A DNA stretch of 64,000 nucleotides from Morella rubra (lineage: Eukaryota; Streptophyta; Magnoliopsida; Fagales; Myricaceae), in the NCBI GenBank assembly GCA_003952965.2, contig CM025849.1:36164490-36228489 (forward strand), given 5' to 3'. The notes under the pieces are model-generated. The model did no database searches. It was not told the origin of the DNA and saw nothing but the letters and a program-made list of their open reading frames with translations. Both the position numbers and the translations under genes were made by a program. This document shows, one piece after another, positions 13,284 through 25,859 of the stretch; the first letter of the stretch is position 1; every line of letters begins with the position of its first letter.

Positions 13284-14960
13284 GTGAGGTTTGCACTGCA
13301 AAAGTGGAATAAAGATCACTTCGGTAATATCCATAAGGCTATAAAATCAGCCCAAGAGCAGATTTTGGTGTGTCAGCAGGGAGATCCTTCAGAAGAAAAT
13401 CTACATCGGGAAGATTTATTGATGTTGGAATTGGATGAGTTGAGGAAACAAGAGGAACTTTTGTGGAAACAAAAGTCTCGTGTTGATTGGCTGACCTCGA
13501 GTGAACTAAATACAAAATTTTTTCATACCTCAATAGTTATTCGGCGGTGCAAGAACCATATAGATAGACTGAAAAATGAGCATATGGGTTGGATTTCGGG
13601 TAGGAGGGCTGTGGGAGAGGAATTTCTGGCTTTTTTCTCAAACTTATTCACATCTAGCAACCCATATTTTCCTACAGGCTTGGATGGGCTTGTGCACTAG
13701 GGATTACAACTAAAGATAATGAGGCTCTAACTAGATTACTGGATGAGGAAGAAATATTCACCACCCTTAAGAAGATGAGTCGGAGAAAGCACCAGGCCCC
13801 AACGGAATAACTCTTATGTTTTTTAAGCATTTTTGGACCATAGTGGGACCAGACGTTATTAATGTTGTCCAAGCATTTTTCTCTACTGATTGTTTGTTGC
13901 CTGAGATTAACCAAAGAAATCTGGTCCTTATTCCAAAAATTGATAATGCCTCTAAAGTAAGCCAATTTCATCCCATAAGTCTATGTAATGTAATATACAA
14001 GCTGATTTCCAAAATTTTGGTAGAACGATGGAAAGGTCTTTTGCCAAAATTGATATCACCTTTTCAGCTTGCTTTTGTCCCGGGTAGGAATATTCAGGAC
14101 AATTACATCGTGGCAGCGGAATTGTTTCATGGGATGGGTCATAAACAAGGCAAAGAGGGGTGGATGGTAGTAAAGGCGGGTATGGAGAAAGCATATGACC
14201 AGGTGGAATGGAGTTTGCTTCTTCAGGTACTGAAGCTTTTCGATTTCAGTGAAAAATGGCTTAGTTGGATACATCAGTGTATTTCGACTCCAACATTCTC
14301 TATCCTTTTGAATGGGGCCCTCTATGGTAACCTCTCTCCATCTTAGGGGCTCCTTCAAGGTGACCCTCTATCATTATCCCTTTTTATTATTTGTTCTGAA
14401 ATATTATCAAGGATTTTGGTGCGAGCTGAAATGCAAGAAATGCTTCGGGGAATCAAGTAGAGTAGGAGTTCTCCGGTTGTGTCTCATTTACTTTTTGCTG
14501 ATGACCTTCTGATTTTTGCAAAGGCAACTGTGAGAGATGCTCATGCTATTTAGGTATGCCTTAATAATATTCGCAGTGGTCTGGCCAAAAAGTAAAGTGT
14601 GAGAAATCCTTTTTACATTTTAGTCGTAACTTTACTGGTTCTGCTACTATTCCTATATTGGATGTTTTGTGACTCAAAAAATTGCCTCCCAAAGCTATGC
14701 ATTTGGGTCTTCCATTGCTTATTCCAAGATCGAAAACTAATGCAGTTGAACATTTAAAAGATCAGCTGTTAAATAGAATTTCAGATTGGCGTGCTAAGCT
14801 TTTATCGCAGGTGGGTAGAACTACCCTTATCAAGATGGTGGCCACTGCTATCCCAGCTTACCCCCTAAGCTGTTTTGTTATGCTCGAAGTCATGATGTTC
14901 TGAAATTGATAGGCTGCTTTGCCATTTCTGGTGGGGCTTTAGCCCTGAAACAACCAGAAA
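13284..14960 (+). pseudogene. LINE linker and reverse transcriptase
   Basis: The frame 13,284-13,700 holds the linker (LQKWNKDHFGNI, LWKQKSRVDWLTSSELNTKFFH). The RT follows after a shift with LIPKIDNASKVSQFHPISLCNVIYK, SPFQLAFVPGRNIQDNY, a degenerate A-box region (VKAGMEKAYDQVEW, where D is usually in an F-D-x-x-K-A-Y-D motif) and FADDLLIFAKA at about 14,490-14,520, the catalytic FADD. A TAG at 14,344-14,346 precedes GLLQGDPLS. The enzyme would copy LINE RNA into DNA at the insertion site. It cannot be made whole here. Confidence 0.8.
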
Positions 14961-15079
14961 TCTTACTCTTCATGCGTGGAAGTCCATTTGTGTTCCAAAA
15001 AGGGTAGGAGGTCTTGGCATTCGCCTTATGCATGAAATGAATATTTCCTTGGTGTCTTGCCTAACTTGGAGAATGGTAC

Positions 15080-15750
15080 ATGAGGAGGATAGCTTGTGGG
15101 TTAAGATATTACATAGCAAATATTTTCGGGCAGGTTCTTTGGCAATCTGTGGGTATTTTCAGTGTGCTGGCCCATCTTAAAATTGGTGCTTGCAATATTA
15201 TAGGTGATGGTCATAATACCCAAGTATGGAAGGATCCGTGGATTCCTTCCTTGCCAAGTTTTGTTCCGCAGGCAATAGACTATGGGGGAGTTGAGGATGA
15301 GGAGCTTATGGTGGCAGATTTAATACTACTTGAGCCTCCTCGCTGGGACTTAGTTAAGTTGGAGCAGCTTTTTCTAGTGGCTCAGTGGCTGAGATTTTAA
15401 AAATTCCTCTCCAGATTGATAGTAGACGAGATGCACTGGTTTGGATTCTTGATAACTCGAGTAAATTTTCAACAAAATCCATGTATATTGCCCTGGTCCA
15501 GCAGAGGTTTAATCTGAATTCTCCTTATGTGGAGAAAACATGGAAAAGGCTGTGGGGTCACAAGCTCCATGATTGTCTCAAGCTTCTATTGTGGAAACTT
15601 TTATGGGACATCCTTCCTACAAGAGATAAGGTGGCTGAAAGAATTGGTGGGAGTAGTGAGGAGGAGGATACTCTTTGTGGTCTCTGTCAGTGTGGGGTAG
15701 AAACTAGTCAACATCTCCTATTGGATTGTGTATTTGCTAGAATTATTTAG
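15080..15750 (+). pseudogene. LINE zf-RVT region
   Basis: Residues such as IGDGHNTQVWKDPWIPSLPS, WKRLWGHKLHDCLKLLLWKLLWDILPTRDKVAERIGG and CGLCQCGVETSQHLLLDC match the zinc-binding reverse-transcriptase-associated domain of plant LINEs; the paired cysteines and the H/C ending are visible. The product would be part of the ORF2 protein. It lies in two frames with a shift near 15,390. Confidence 0.75.
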
Positions 15751-16059
15751 CATCTGTCTCCTTGGAAGATGGATTCACAGGCTTATGCTCATATGTCTAT
15801 GCAGGAATGGGTTCATTGTATTATTGATCCAGTTGCTTTGCTTGGGCTTCCTGCTGAGGAGATGCATTGTTTCTAGATTTTTGCCACAAATATGGCTGAT
15901 TTAATATGGGCAGCGAGGAATAAAAAAGTCCATGATGATAAGTCTACAGAGGTGCAACTCATTTCTAAATAGATTAATCGGCTTGCTCAAGAACATTCTG
16001 AAGCTTGGAAAACCAAAACATCAACAAGGTGTCAAAGATGGCAACCTCCTCCTCCTAGG

Positions 16060-16536
16060 TTTATTAAAATAAATTCTGATTGTGCCATTCGAGAGGAATT
16101 TTCTATGGTAGCAGCTGTGCTTCGTAATAATCTTGGGCGAGTAGTGGGAGCTTGTGTGCAGAAAGTGGGGCCTAGTCATCCTTTGGTTGGGGAGGTCATA
16201 GCAGCTCAGATGGGAGTTGAAAAAGCCAAGAATTGTGGTTGGGGGCAAGTAGTTCTGGAATGTGATTCTTCAGAAGTGGTGCGGGCTGTAAATTGTTTTC
16301 CTCTAATAACAGATTGGAGAATCAACAATGTTGTTTCTAATATCCATCTTCTTTTAGGTGATATGTAGGAGTGGAGGGCCGTTCATGTTAATCGTGGTGC
16401 AAATTCAGTTGCGCACCTTTTGGCTCGTTGGGCCGCCTCAAAGATTTCTCTTGGAGGCTCCTCCATTTTCTTTGAGCATTTTTCGGATTTGTTTTGGTTG
16501 TTGACTGATGAGGGGACTGACTTTCGCCTCCCTTGA
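16060..16536 (+). pseudogene. LINE RNase H domain
   Basis: The frame starts INSDCAIREEFSMVAAVLRN and continues through EVIAAQMGVEKAKNCGW, VVLECDSSEVVRAVN and HVNRGANSVAHLLARWA. These are the four blocks of the plant RVT_3 RNase H, with acidic residues in the D-E-D positions. A TAG (16,366-16,368) splits it before EWRAVHVNRG. The final stop is TGA at 16,534-16,536. Confidence 0.75.
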
Positions 16537-16701
16537 TTTGTTCTCTTTCTTTGTTGTGTTTCCTATTTTGTCATTCCTGATGAATAAAGTTAATAAACTT
16601 TCTCCCTTGAAGTTATTTCTCTCTATTTTCGGATAATGGACTTTGTTGTCTTTTCAACATGTAAAAAGTGTCACCCAAAATTTCGTCACTATAAATAAAA
16701 A

Positions 16702-16712
16702 TTCTTGTAGTG
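16702..16712 (-). other. Possible CACTA-type terminus
   Basis: TTCTTGTAGTG is the reverse complement of CACTACAAGAA, the commonest CACTA terminus of plants. No partner end or subterminal array was identified, so it may be chance or the residue of an element into which the LINE inserted. Confidence 0.3.
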
Positions 16713-19155
16713 TCCTTTTGTCTAATCTAATTGTGACTGACAAAATATACCTACACAGCTAACAGAAAACAAGTCTCCACCAATTATCAATCTACATTTT
16801 GATTTGCTCAGTGCATGTCGCTTAATAGTGACACAGTTTTTCGTTAGCGAAATATGCCTCTTTTTCTTGTTTGTGGTCCATATTTGTCTACCTGGTTAAC
16901 TGAGATTAATTATTTGAAATTTTATTTTCCTGTTGTTGTCGAAGCATGCAAAATTCTTTTGGATCATATAATATGTATAGAAACTATTGATTAGGTAATC
17001 TAAAGTGTATGATTCTGAATTTGTTACAATTTGAAGTGTATGGTTCTGTATCTGTCCTGCCAACGTTTAACAAGTATGTCAATATCTTGGTTGTGTAAGA
17101 CTACATTTGAGCATTATTTAGGAAAAATAAATTATGTCTTTCATGTGTTGTTGGACTCACATAACTCATACCTCATGATGAATTCCTACCCTAGATATCA
17201 TTATAATAGATTGGGTATTTGATTGTAGAAACAACATATATACAATAATAATAAACACCATCTGATCCGATATCTTCACGAGATTAAACACAAAACACTG
17301 AAAGGGTTCATATATAATACAAATCATAACCAATAAAGTAATTCTCCCGTCTTTTGAGATAGTTATTGTTACAGAATATAATTCAAAAAATGAAATCTTC
17401 CTCTTCTTATTTGTTTGAGCTTTTGGATGAGTGGTAGATTTACATTGTATCAGAGTTAAGGTTTGAATTCATTACAAAACAAACGAACCTAGCCCCAGAT
17501 AGAAGAGATTGAGTGCTGAGGGTATGGGGTACAGGTTTGGATCTTTTTGTTGCTGTGTCACAAGAATCTTGATGAATACCTAGCCGTAGATGGAAGAGTG
17601 ACCTTCGTGCAAGACGAAAGAAAATATTGCATTTTGCTATAGATACCAAGCTGATGAGATCCACTATGTTTTGCGATTTTAAGATTTCTCAAGTGATTAG
17701 TAACAAACCAAAAAAAATAAAAAATAAAAACATTTTAGGGCATAATTATACTTTTGCAGTAGGGGAAGAGCGACTTGGTTGGGTTGGGGAACCAAGTCAA
17801 AAGTAGGACATTGATTCGAGGGTAAGTCATGACCACGAGTTATAGTTTGGCGACTAGGATGGTTTGGTAACTAGAATGGTAGTTTGTGAGTGTTTATCGT
17901 AATTTATCCTTTAATTTGTACATACATCAAAAAGTTTTGGCAATTATATTTTTTTGTTCATCATATCCATAGCATAGATTAATTTGGATTTTGTACAAGT
18001 GCACAAGACTGGTGGAATCAAATGGGACGAAAATGTGTGATTATTCAATTCGGAGGAAAATAGTATTTACGTTTAGGTTTCATCTAGTAGAGTCTTCTCC
18101 TCCTAGTACGTGTTATGTGATCACTTTTTTAGAAATTGGGCTTCTTTGATATTGAATATTCAATGTTTGGAGGTTTATCAGAAAAACTGAGGGAGGATGT
18201 GATGGAAATTGCAAGTCTATGAAATCCAAAACTTGGAGATTCTTCAACCTCTTAAAAATCTACCAGAAAGTGATTCTAGACAACAACTATAGCTCTCTGC
18301 ATTTTGGCTTTGTATGATTGCCATGGAGATAATAGATATACCTTAAGTAGAACATTACCTATATTGTCCTCCACCAATGGAATAGTACTGGGGCTTTGGT
18401 CTATCTTTATTTGGCATGACATGATCAATAGTGCAAGTCCTGAGAAAATCTTCTTACTAGTTTAATACCTATATATTCTTAAAACAATTAATAATGCCCA
18501 GAATTCCGAGTTCTACAATGGCCATATGTTGGAGGTTCAGACGTGTTCGATCAGAAACTGTCATTTTTACTTGATTGTACTGAAAATATTATTTACTTGT
18601 ACTATAACTGTATAGTTGGATTTAATTAAGTAAAACTGTCAAATGAGAGAAAGTTATCATAAATAAAGAAGCAATAGCAACACAAAAAACCACTAGTGAA
18701 CCACATTTGTTTCGACCTCTAACCAAACGGACTTCAGAATTACAAAGAAACATAATCCTAATATAGAAAAACAACACTCCAGCTGCTGTATATTAAGGAT
18801 GATCTTCATATTCTTGGGAATATTTCTGAACCTTGCATGACAAAGAAACTACAAATTGAAGATAAAAGCATCAATCATTGTAGCTAAAGATGGCAAATGC
18901 CATGACAAAGGAGACCACTGATCCTCACGTAGAAAGCAACCATCTTGTTTTCTTGTTTCACCTCCTAGAAGGGGGAAAAAGGATAAATAGTGCAGCTAGT
19001 AAACATTCAAACAAGTGCTTTCTTCGAACGGAATGAAAATTAGGAATTGGGTGATATATCTAACGATATATACTTACCTTTCACTAGATAAAAATTGCAT
19101 GGCAGTTTCATAGGCCAATCTACCAAAGCCAATGCATGGATGAACTACCGCCTTC
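16713..19155. other. Intergenic stretch; 3' side of the NBS-LRR pseudogene
   Basis: AT-rich, no host gene recognised. It holds one copia-LTR-like segment (17,224-17,444) and, at the right, sequence that would be the 3' untranslated region of the minus-strand NBS-LRR gene. Confidence 0.5.
17224..17456 (+). mobile_element. Ty1/copia-like LTR remnant plus primer site
   Basis: A 221-bp segment begins TGTAGAAAC and ends GATTTACA, giving TGTA...TACA borders. It ends with the phrase gagcttttggatgagtggtagatttaca, which is typical of plant copia LTR ends. Directly after it, TTGTATCAGAGT (17,445-17,456) is two changes from the tRNA-Met primer site. No gag-pol or second LTR follows. Confidence 0.5.
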
Positions 19156-22096
19156 CTAAAGCCAATGAATAGTGGTATTCAGGTCATCCTTCCAATGCCA
19201 TTCATCCTCTTTTATCGCCTGTACTCTTTCTAACTTTGGAGTACTTAAGACACCAGCACAGAAAATCTTCAACTCAGGACATTGTCTCACAATCACTTTT
19301 TCCAAAGATGGGAACATGAAGGAATAACTTCCCAAGCAAAAGTTTGTGAGCTTTGGTAACCAATCAAGTTTTAAGTGTGTCAGTTTGTTGAAAGTAATTA
19401 CCTCATCAACTTCACTTGCTTCCCTTGCCACAATTTGGGTTATCCCTTTGCATTCAGTGACACTCATATTTTGGAGTTGCACGAGGCTTTTGGCTGTTGA
19501 GGATGTAACTAACTCACTCAATCCATGACATTCCGATATTTTCAGATTTGTCAAATTTTGGAAGGATACTGAGGATGGCACTAGATTTCTTAATTTGCCA
19601 CAATTTGAAACTGTAAGAGTTTCCAGATTATGAAAGATTGGGCATGGTTGTGTCTTCTTTCCACAAATGTGTCAGCATACACATTTTAAAGAGCACTACT
19701 TGTCGTAAATTTGTGAGTGCCGTAGCACATTTTTCTTGACCAACAAGTGCTTCATATGGGAACATTTCTTCCCAGTATCTCGAACTCACAAAAAGTTTCT
19801 CTAGATTGTGTAGTCTTCCAATAAAAGTAGACGGAGAAAAAGCTAATCCATTGTCACGGCTCCTACAACTAGGAATTTTAATTTGCAAAACAACTCTTCC
19901 AAGAGCTGGCTAGGCCATACTGTGTCATTAAGCTCTAATCCCAAGTCTTTCAAGTTGGGAAACGCACCCTATAGAAGAATAAAAACATTAAACAAAAGAA
20001 ACCGGAGCTAGTATTCAATTACTTCAAGAAGAAAATCTTAGTTAATTCAGAGAAATTACAGTATATGGGGACAATGAAATTCATGATGGGGATAAAGAAA
20101 TGGACAGATCAATGAATTCGCTGTAGTTAATGGAAGGAATAAGGTCCCAACAAGTTAGAGGATTAATATACATAGCCAACACATAATAAGAAAGTAAGGA
20201 TTAAAGAGGAAATATGTGAATACTTTGGAACGATATAATGCGATCTCTTTGGACGCATGGAGGGAAAAACTAAGGTGCAAGTATTCTTACAATAGGTTAT
20301 CTACAGTAGAAGTGATCCACAATATGTTAAGAGAGCAGTTATTGGGCGAGGTCGAATGAGTATTAGTCCTAGTTTCTTATTTAACAACATGTGTATTTAA
20401 AGAGAGCAATTGCTTGGCCTCTTACCTCTTCAACCACGAAAAGCGGTTGTCTCAGCTGAAATGTTTCTTGGAAGCTGGAATATTTTAAAGCAAAGATCTC
20501 AATTCCTTTGCAGTCCAACACACACAATATTTTCAACAAAGGCCATTTTGAAGGGCGCGCCCCTGGGAAAAAGCACTTGAGATTTGGCAAACTTAAGAGC
20601 TCCAGAGAAGTTAGTTTCGGAAACTCGAGTGTGGTGGCAACTTCTCTGCCTTCTTCTTTCTCAATAATGACCTCAACCCCACAATTTTCTATCTTAAGAA
20701 ATTCCAATTGCATGAGGTTTTCGGAAATAGAGGCTGGAAAGATACTTTTAATCCTCTCACAACCAACAATAATTACTTCTTGTAGATTTTGAAAGCTGAA
20801 AATTCCTCCGGGATCCTTATTCCATATGTGCTTCAGCTTCGGCAGATAAGTCAAAAGCAAGTTTTTCAATTGAGTGGTGGTTACAGGACGTGTTTCTTGA
20901 AAAGATGGCACTTCTATGTCAAATACTTCTCTTAGGGAATAACAATCAACTATATGCAAAGTATTCAGGCACTGGAATATTACTTCCAGCATCCTAGATG
21001 GAAAGATGCTCTTAACATTTGCACATGTTCTAACTCTCAGTATCTGAAGCTTGCAAAAGGAATTCGCTGCAAACTGGTTATCCCACACGAATTCAATGTT
21101 ATCGATGTTGGAGATTTCCAAATTTTCCAAACTAGGGAATGTAACCTGCATCATTGATCCAATGTGTTAAATAATGACCTATGCAGGGAACATAATTTCA
21201 GGTAATTGAATATATCATGCAGTGTTAAAGAAAAAAAAAAAGAGCGCATTTTTCCCCTGAGTTTTTCATCCAAGACATGATGTTTTAAATATCACAACTA
21301 AAGCCCAGAAGCAATATCTTGTGTTCCCTAATGTGGACATGGAAAACACAAGATTTATAAGGGAAGAAGCGAAGATCATTTACCTCTTCACTAAATAGAG
21401 GTTGCCCTACATTGTGAGCCCTCTCGTTTGCATTCACTTTTTCACCTGCTGTCGTGCCTGAACTATCAGGCTTGAATATGAAACTTATCAACTTCGGGCA
21501 ATGCTCTATGATCAATTGCTTCAAAGATAGAAATCGGATATTATGTCCGATGCAAAATCTTTTTAGGATCGAAAGATCTCCCAGGCACAACTCTTCCAGG
21601 CGAGGGAACAACTCCTTAAAACTTGTTGTTTTTCCTTCTTCTTCTACATTTTCTGTTATTATTATCTCTTCCATATTCTTGTATTGGGATACTTTAAGAA
21701 TTTTGAGTTGCACCATGATGCAGCTGTAAAAAGTGAGAATATATATTTCTATTACAAGTGCCCTTCACAGTCAAGTATGATAAGTTCTGAAACCTCGAGG
21801 ATGTAAGTTTGATGTTTCTTAATCTGCAAGAAGAGTTTGTCATCTCTTCCAATGTTATCGAGGACAATTCCACTTCTCCAATCTGGGGAACACGACCTGT
21901 AGCAGTAGTTAGTTCTAATTTATCATTCAAAACTACTTAATTAATCGATGCACGCCCTACATATGCATTTAGAGGAATGAATCATCAAACATATGACATG
22001 TTAGTTATTGATTACCAAGACTATTCATTAGCACACTTGACCTTCAAATCTATGGTAACATGTGTCAAGGGTAGAGAAGACATTTATAGAATATTA

Positions 22097-22284
22097 GTGG
22101 TGTTTGTTAGTCAAAATTTTGGCACCTCAAAATTTTGGCCTAATATAATAACTAAAAAATATTTTTTCTCCCCATCAAATCATCCATTTTTACTATAATA
22201 AATATAAAAAAAAATCGTTCAAATTATCTCTCTCTATTTTTTCACCAATTCTAATATTCTAAAATTTTAACACTCAAACACCAC
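22097..22284. mobile_element. Small MITE (188 bp)
   Basis: Ends GTGGTGTTTG and CAAACACCAC are perfect inverted repeats, and the similarity continues inward (GTCAAAATTTTGG against CTAAAATTTTAAC). It is related to the outer element at 7,925-8,788. It is AT-rich and noncoding, placed between LRR exons. Confidence 0.6.
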
Positions 22285-22709
22285 ATAAAATAATGAAAAA
22301 AAAAAAACGAAAGGAACTTTTACGGCCAAATGGCTTACATTATACGATATGTCAAAAGTCATTTTCTATTCCAAAATTCAACTGAGAGATGCAATCCAAA
22401 AAGTCATGCCCTCAGATGAAGTCCAGTACGAGATGCGAAGCCACGTGTCACAAAAATCTAAATAGGAATAATCTTTTTGTAAAGCAATGTACCACGTGAA
22501 ATGCCTTCCACGACAAAAATGTTAAATGTGTATCCCCATCATTAACTGAAAACCAACATTTTTTCTATTTATTTTGGTGGACATCATAATATTTTAATTT
22601 ATACACTATTATAAGAGAATAGTTATAAATGCATTGGAGGGTACTGTTCGTCTAGTACTAGCATGTGAAATTCAAGCTGGTTGCCATCAGAAATAATTTC
22701 TTTATAAGC

Positions 22710-22712
22710 ATT
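22710..22712 (+). other. Target-site duplication ATT (left)
   Basis: ATT directly precedes the CACTA terminus and is repeated directly after the other terminus (29,415-29,417). A 3-bp duplication is the hallmark of CACTA insertion. Confidence 0.85.
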
Positions 22713-22849
22713 CACTACAAAGCGCTGTCCCAATAAATCGTCTCGAAAGAGCTTTTGGGACGTTTTATGGTGTCCCAAAGCGCCGTCCCAATAGCCGCGT
22801 CCCAGAAGGTTTTCTAGGACGCTAAACCCGCAACCGACCCAAATTTTGA

Positions 22850-23600
22850 TAGTTCGAACTAAAAATATCATAGTTTGGACTGAAGGTCTGAATCCGTTCC
22901 AAAAGACCCACTTCCAGTGATCTGCGTCCGAACTACAAACCAGTTCGGACTACTATCAAACGGGTAAACAGTTTGGACATGGAACTAATAGTCCTAACTG
23001 GGTCATTGTTTGAACAAACTCAAACTTAGTCTGAACTTCCAATAGTCCGAACAAACATAAACGCGTCCGAACTTAAATAAGTCCAAACCGACTTTCAGTT
23101 CGAACCAGTATAAGTTTGTCCGAACTTAATGTAAGTGCCAACATTACAACCGAAGTCCGAACTAAAACTGGTTCGAACTTTTAAAACTTAGTCCGAACTC
23201 TATGTTAGTCCGAACATGAACAAAATTAGTCCCAACAGACATGTAGTTCGAACTCGTAAAACTTAGTCCAAACTATTATGAAGTTTCAACTGCCCGAGTT
23301 TAGTGCGAACTGAAAACAAAGTTTGAACGGCTCAAAGTACAGTTCGGACAATTGCGTGTTCGGACTTATGTTCGAACTTAGTATATATTGGTTGTAACTA
23401 ATAAAATGATGTTGGAACTTAGCGAGTTTGGACTTGTAGAGTTTCGGTTCGAACATTATAGTTTTAGTCGAACCACTGGTTATCGGACCCGATAGAAGTC
23501 AGTTCGAACTTATATTATATAAGTCCCAACTAGGACCTGTAATTTTATACATGTTCGAACTTGGAAAACGTAGGTTCGAAATGAGACCTGTAATTTATGC
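22850..23600. repeat. Left subterminal array of GTTCGAAC/GTCCGAACT motifs
   Basis: Short motifs of the form GTTCGAAC, GTCCGAACT, AGTTCGGAC and close variants recur every 15-40 bp on both strands. The core GTTCGAAC is its own reverse complement. In CACTA elements such arrays are the binding sites of the TnpA-type protein; that role is inferred here. Confidence 0.8.
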
Positions 23601-23888
23601 AGAATCTCAAAAAATTAAAACCAAAATACCTCAATAAACCCATACATAAATGTGCTACAATAGATTACAAAGTACTATCATCCATAAAAGAAATCAATAC
23701 AGGTCTTCATAAGTCAAAGTTACAAAAATAACATCATTCTCCAAATGTTAAACATTGTTTATAATGTAATGGTACTAGGCAAACATAAATCTAAAATAAC
23801 ATATGTCCAAAATAAGCATCAATTTAAACTAACATAAGTCCAAAACAATATAAGTCACATTGTCCAACAATGGATATGGGAATAGGGT

Positions 23889-25010
23889 CTACAAACCGTG
23901 GGAGGAGTTTGCCATTAAATCATTCATGCGCTCCCTTATTTCCCTCATCAATCTGTCCTCCAACTCCTTCATTTCTTGTTGTCGCTCAGCTCGCATGCGC
24001 TCCATCTCTGCTTCCCGCTCTATTCTCATATGCTCTACCTCAGCTTCCCGTTCCATTTTAAATCTATCTATCTCCAGCTGTGCCTCTCTTAATTGTCGCA
24101 CTACACTGGTGGATGATGAACCTGAGGTTCTTGGAGGCTTCACTGCTCGCCCCAACCCCCTCACATAACCAGGCTTGGGGCCTAGGACCTGATGGAGGAT
24201 ATCAATGTCGGTGTAGGACCTCCCATCTGAGATAGCTTGCTCTTGCAATTCCCTCATCTTTTCCTGCAAAAAACGTGCCATAAGATGAATAATTAATATT
24301 AATTTTACATTCATTTGATATATATATCCAATTATAATATGTGATGAATGAAAAGGACTCTACAAGTGATAGCTGTAGTAAATCCGGCAGCATAACGGCT
24401 ATAGTATGGACTATTCCTGAGTACAAAAATGTCATATAGCTACCAACACAAGCAACAAAGTATTCCAATAACTTCGAGAGAACCACTAACCAGCACAATC
24501 AAGTACCAACACAACACCAACCAACAGATCTATTACCAAGTACAACCATTAAGGATGACAATAACTATTAACAGTTTGAAACAAAAATCATACCAAATGG
24601 GTCAATGTAAGTGTACTCACATGATTGTCCTTAGCAACATCAGACAACCAGTCCCCATTTTTTCGCTTGTGGGATGCAGCATACAATTCAGCAGGCCCAA
24701 TCTCTGAAGTTACAGAGGGGAAATTTCCTAGAGAATTATGTAACAAGTTAGTAATGAAGTAAATAAACATAGCCATATACAAGTAAGAATTATATCACTT
24801 ACCAACACTTTTCGATATCGAGCAAACATCCTTGTACCCACTGTGTGGAAAACCGTCAAGCCCTTTCTATTTTTAGTGTTTACTTTACACTTTTCCTGGA
24901 AACAGTTTCATGATAAATGGTTAAACGCGTTCGGAATTACTAATTGTACTCAAAGATATACATGTACCTCATATTTTGGATCAGCAAACATGTCGCACAA
25001 TTTTGCCTAG
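23889..25010 (-). pseudogene. Plant transposase (transposase_24, PF03004-like) remnant
   Basis: Read on the minus strand, three blocks are visible. About 24,830-25,010 includes NTKNRKGLTVFHTVGTRMFARY. 24,588-24,782 includes IGPAELYAASHKRKNGDWLSD. 23,889-24,314 includes AISDGRSYTDIDILHQVLGPKPGYVRGLGRAVKPP and ends in a charged coiled coil (FKMEREAEVEHMRIEREAEMERMRAERQQEMKELEDRL). This order matches the C-terminal half of the Ptta/En/Spm transposase family of plant CACTA elements, a DNA-binding accessory protein. Splice sites between blocks are plausible but were not proven, and no N-terminal half was recognised. It may be an intron-containing gene fragment rather than a decayed one. Confidence 0.7.
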
Positions 25011-25859
25011 GTATCTTCATCCATATCGGGATGGGGGTGTTGAACAACCACTTCCTTATAACTTCAAAAAGCATGTTCTGACTTCAGAGTAAATGTTTAA
25101 ACATACGTGACACAAGTTCCAACAATAATCTCATCAGTTCCCACCATATATCTCATGCAATAGAATTCAATTTGAACAATATATCAGAGTTGACAGAGTT
25201 GCAAAGCACAGTTACAACAGACAAATATTCAGTTTGAACCAATATAAATAAGTTTTAACAGACAAATATTCAGTTCAGACCAATATAAATATGTTTCAAC
25301 AGACAAATATGTAGTTCGAACTACAGCGGACAGACACAAATTCTGCAGAAACCCAATGACTGAATAACCACAACAAGGACCCCAACCACGAAATAACAAT
25401 TTGGAAGCATGTAAAAAACATAGGGATTTCATCCAGACACCAAACCTGGTTGGGGATTTCAGCAAATCGTACAAATTCTTGAGGTTTCCTCCCAAAATAG
25501 CTCATACAAAATTAACCTTCGAATCAACAGCATTCAAAGGAGAGGAGAAACGGAAACTGAAGTAGATGTGAAACGAACATACCTCAATGGAACTTCTGAC
25601 CGGAGCTTGGCCAGAAACAACCTCCCCAAATGCCCTCACACCCACGCTCACCCACAAAACCCACGAAGATATCGAGATCTTTCGAGCCACCCAAGACCCC
25701 AATCTCCCCACAAATTCGATTACAATGTTCTCTTCGGTGTTCTCGGTCACCACAACCCTAGAATCTCCCTTTGCCCAGCCTAAAGTTCCCCTTTTGTTCA
25801 GCAGCTTCATGCACAAATGGGTATGCACGAAGCTGCTAAGTTTTTTTTTAAGTCTGTGT

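Larger units (their letters stand above)
13262..16615 (+). mobile_element. LINE (plant L1-like with RNase H), 5'-truncated and decayed
   Basis: In order on the plus strand: the linker after the (missing) endonuclease, a reverse transcriptase, a zinc-binding zf-RVT domain and a C-terminal RNase H. That is the gene order of plant L1-like non-LTR elements. Frames are broken by several stops and shifts. The endonuclease domain is absent: the element starts inside ORF2 directly beside the CACTA-like border at 13,251, as expected of 5' truncation or secondary loss. No clear poly(A) tail was seen; the 3' end is set near the last AATAAA-like signals (16,583-16,610). Confidence 0.8.
19156..22712 (-). 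pseudogene. CC-NBS-LRR resistance-gene analogue, 3' (LRR) part
   Basis: Minus-strand exons hold leucine-rich repeats of the At4g27190 type: 22,623-22,712 (AYKEIISDGNQLEFHMLV), 21,694-21,930, 21,285-21,716, 20,381-21,154 (VTFPSLENLEISNIDNIEF, FSFQNLQEVIIVGCERIKSIF, LMQLEFLKIENCGVEVI), 19,628-19,888 and 19,156-19,581 (SVSFQNLTNLKISECHGLSEL, SLEKVIVRQCPELKIF). The last exon ends DDLNTTIHWL-stop, close to the usual C-terminus of this class. LRRs sense pathogen effectors or guard host targets. Its 5' half lies at 29,415-32,141 beyond a CACTA insertion whose two flanks rejoin in one reading frame. Small frameshifts separate some blocks. A MITE lies in this part (22,097-22,284). Confidence 0.85.
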
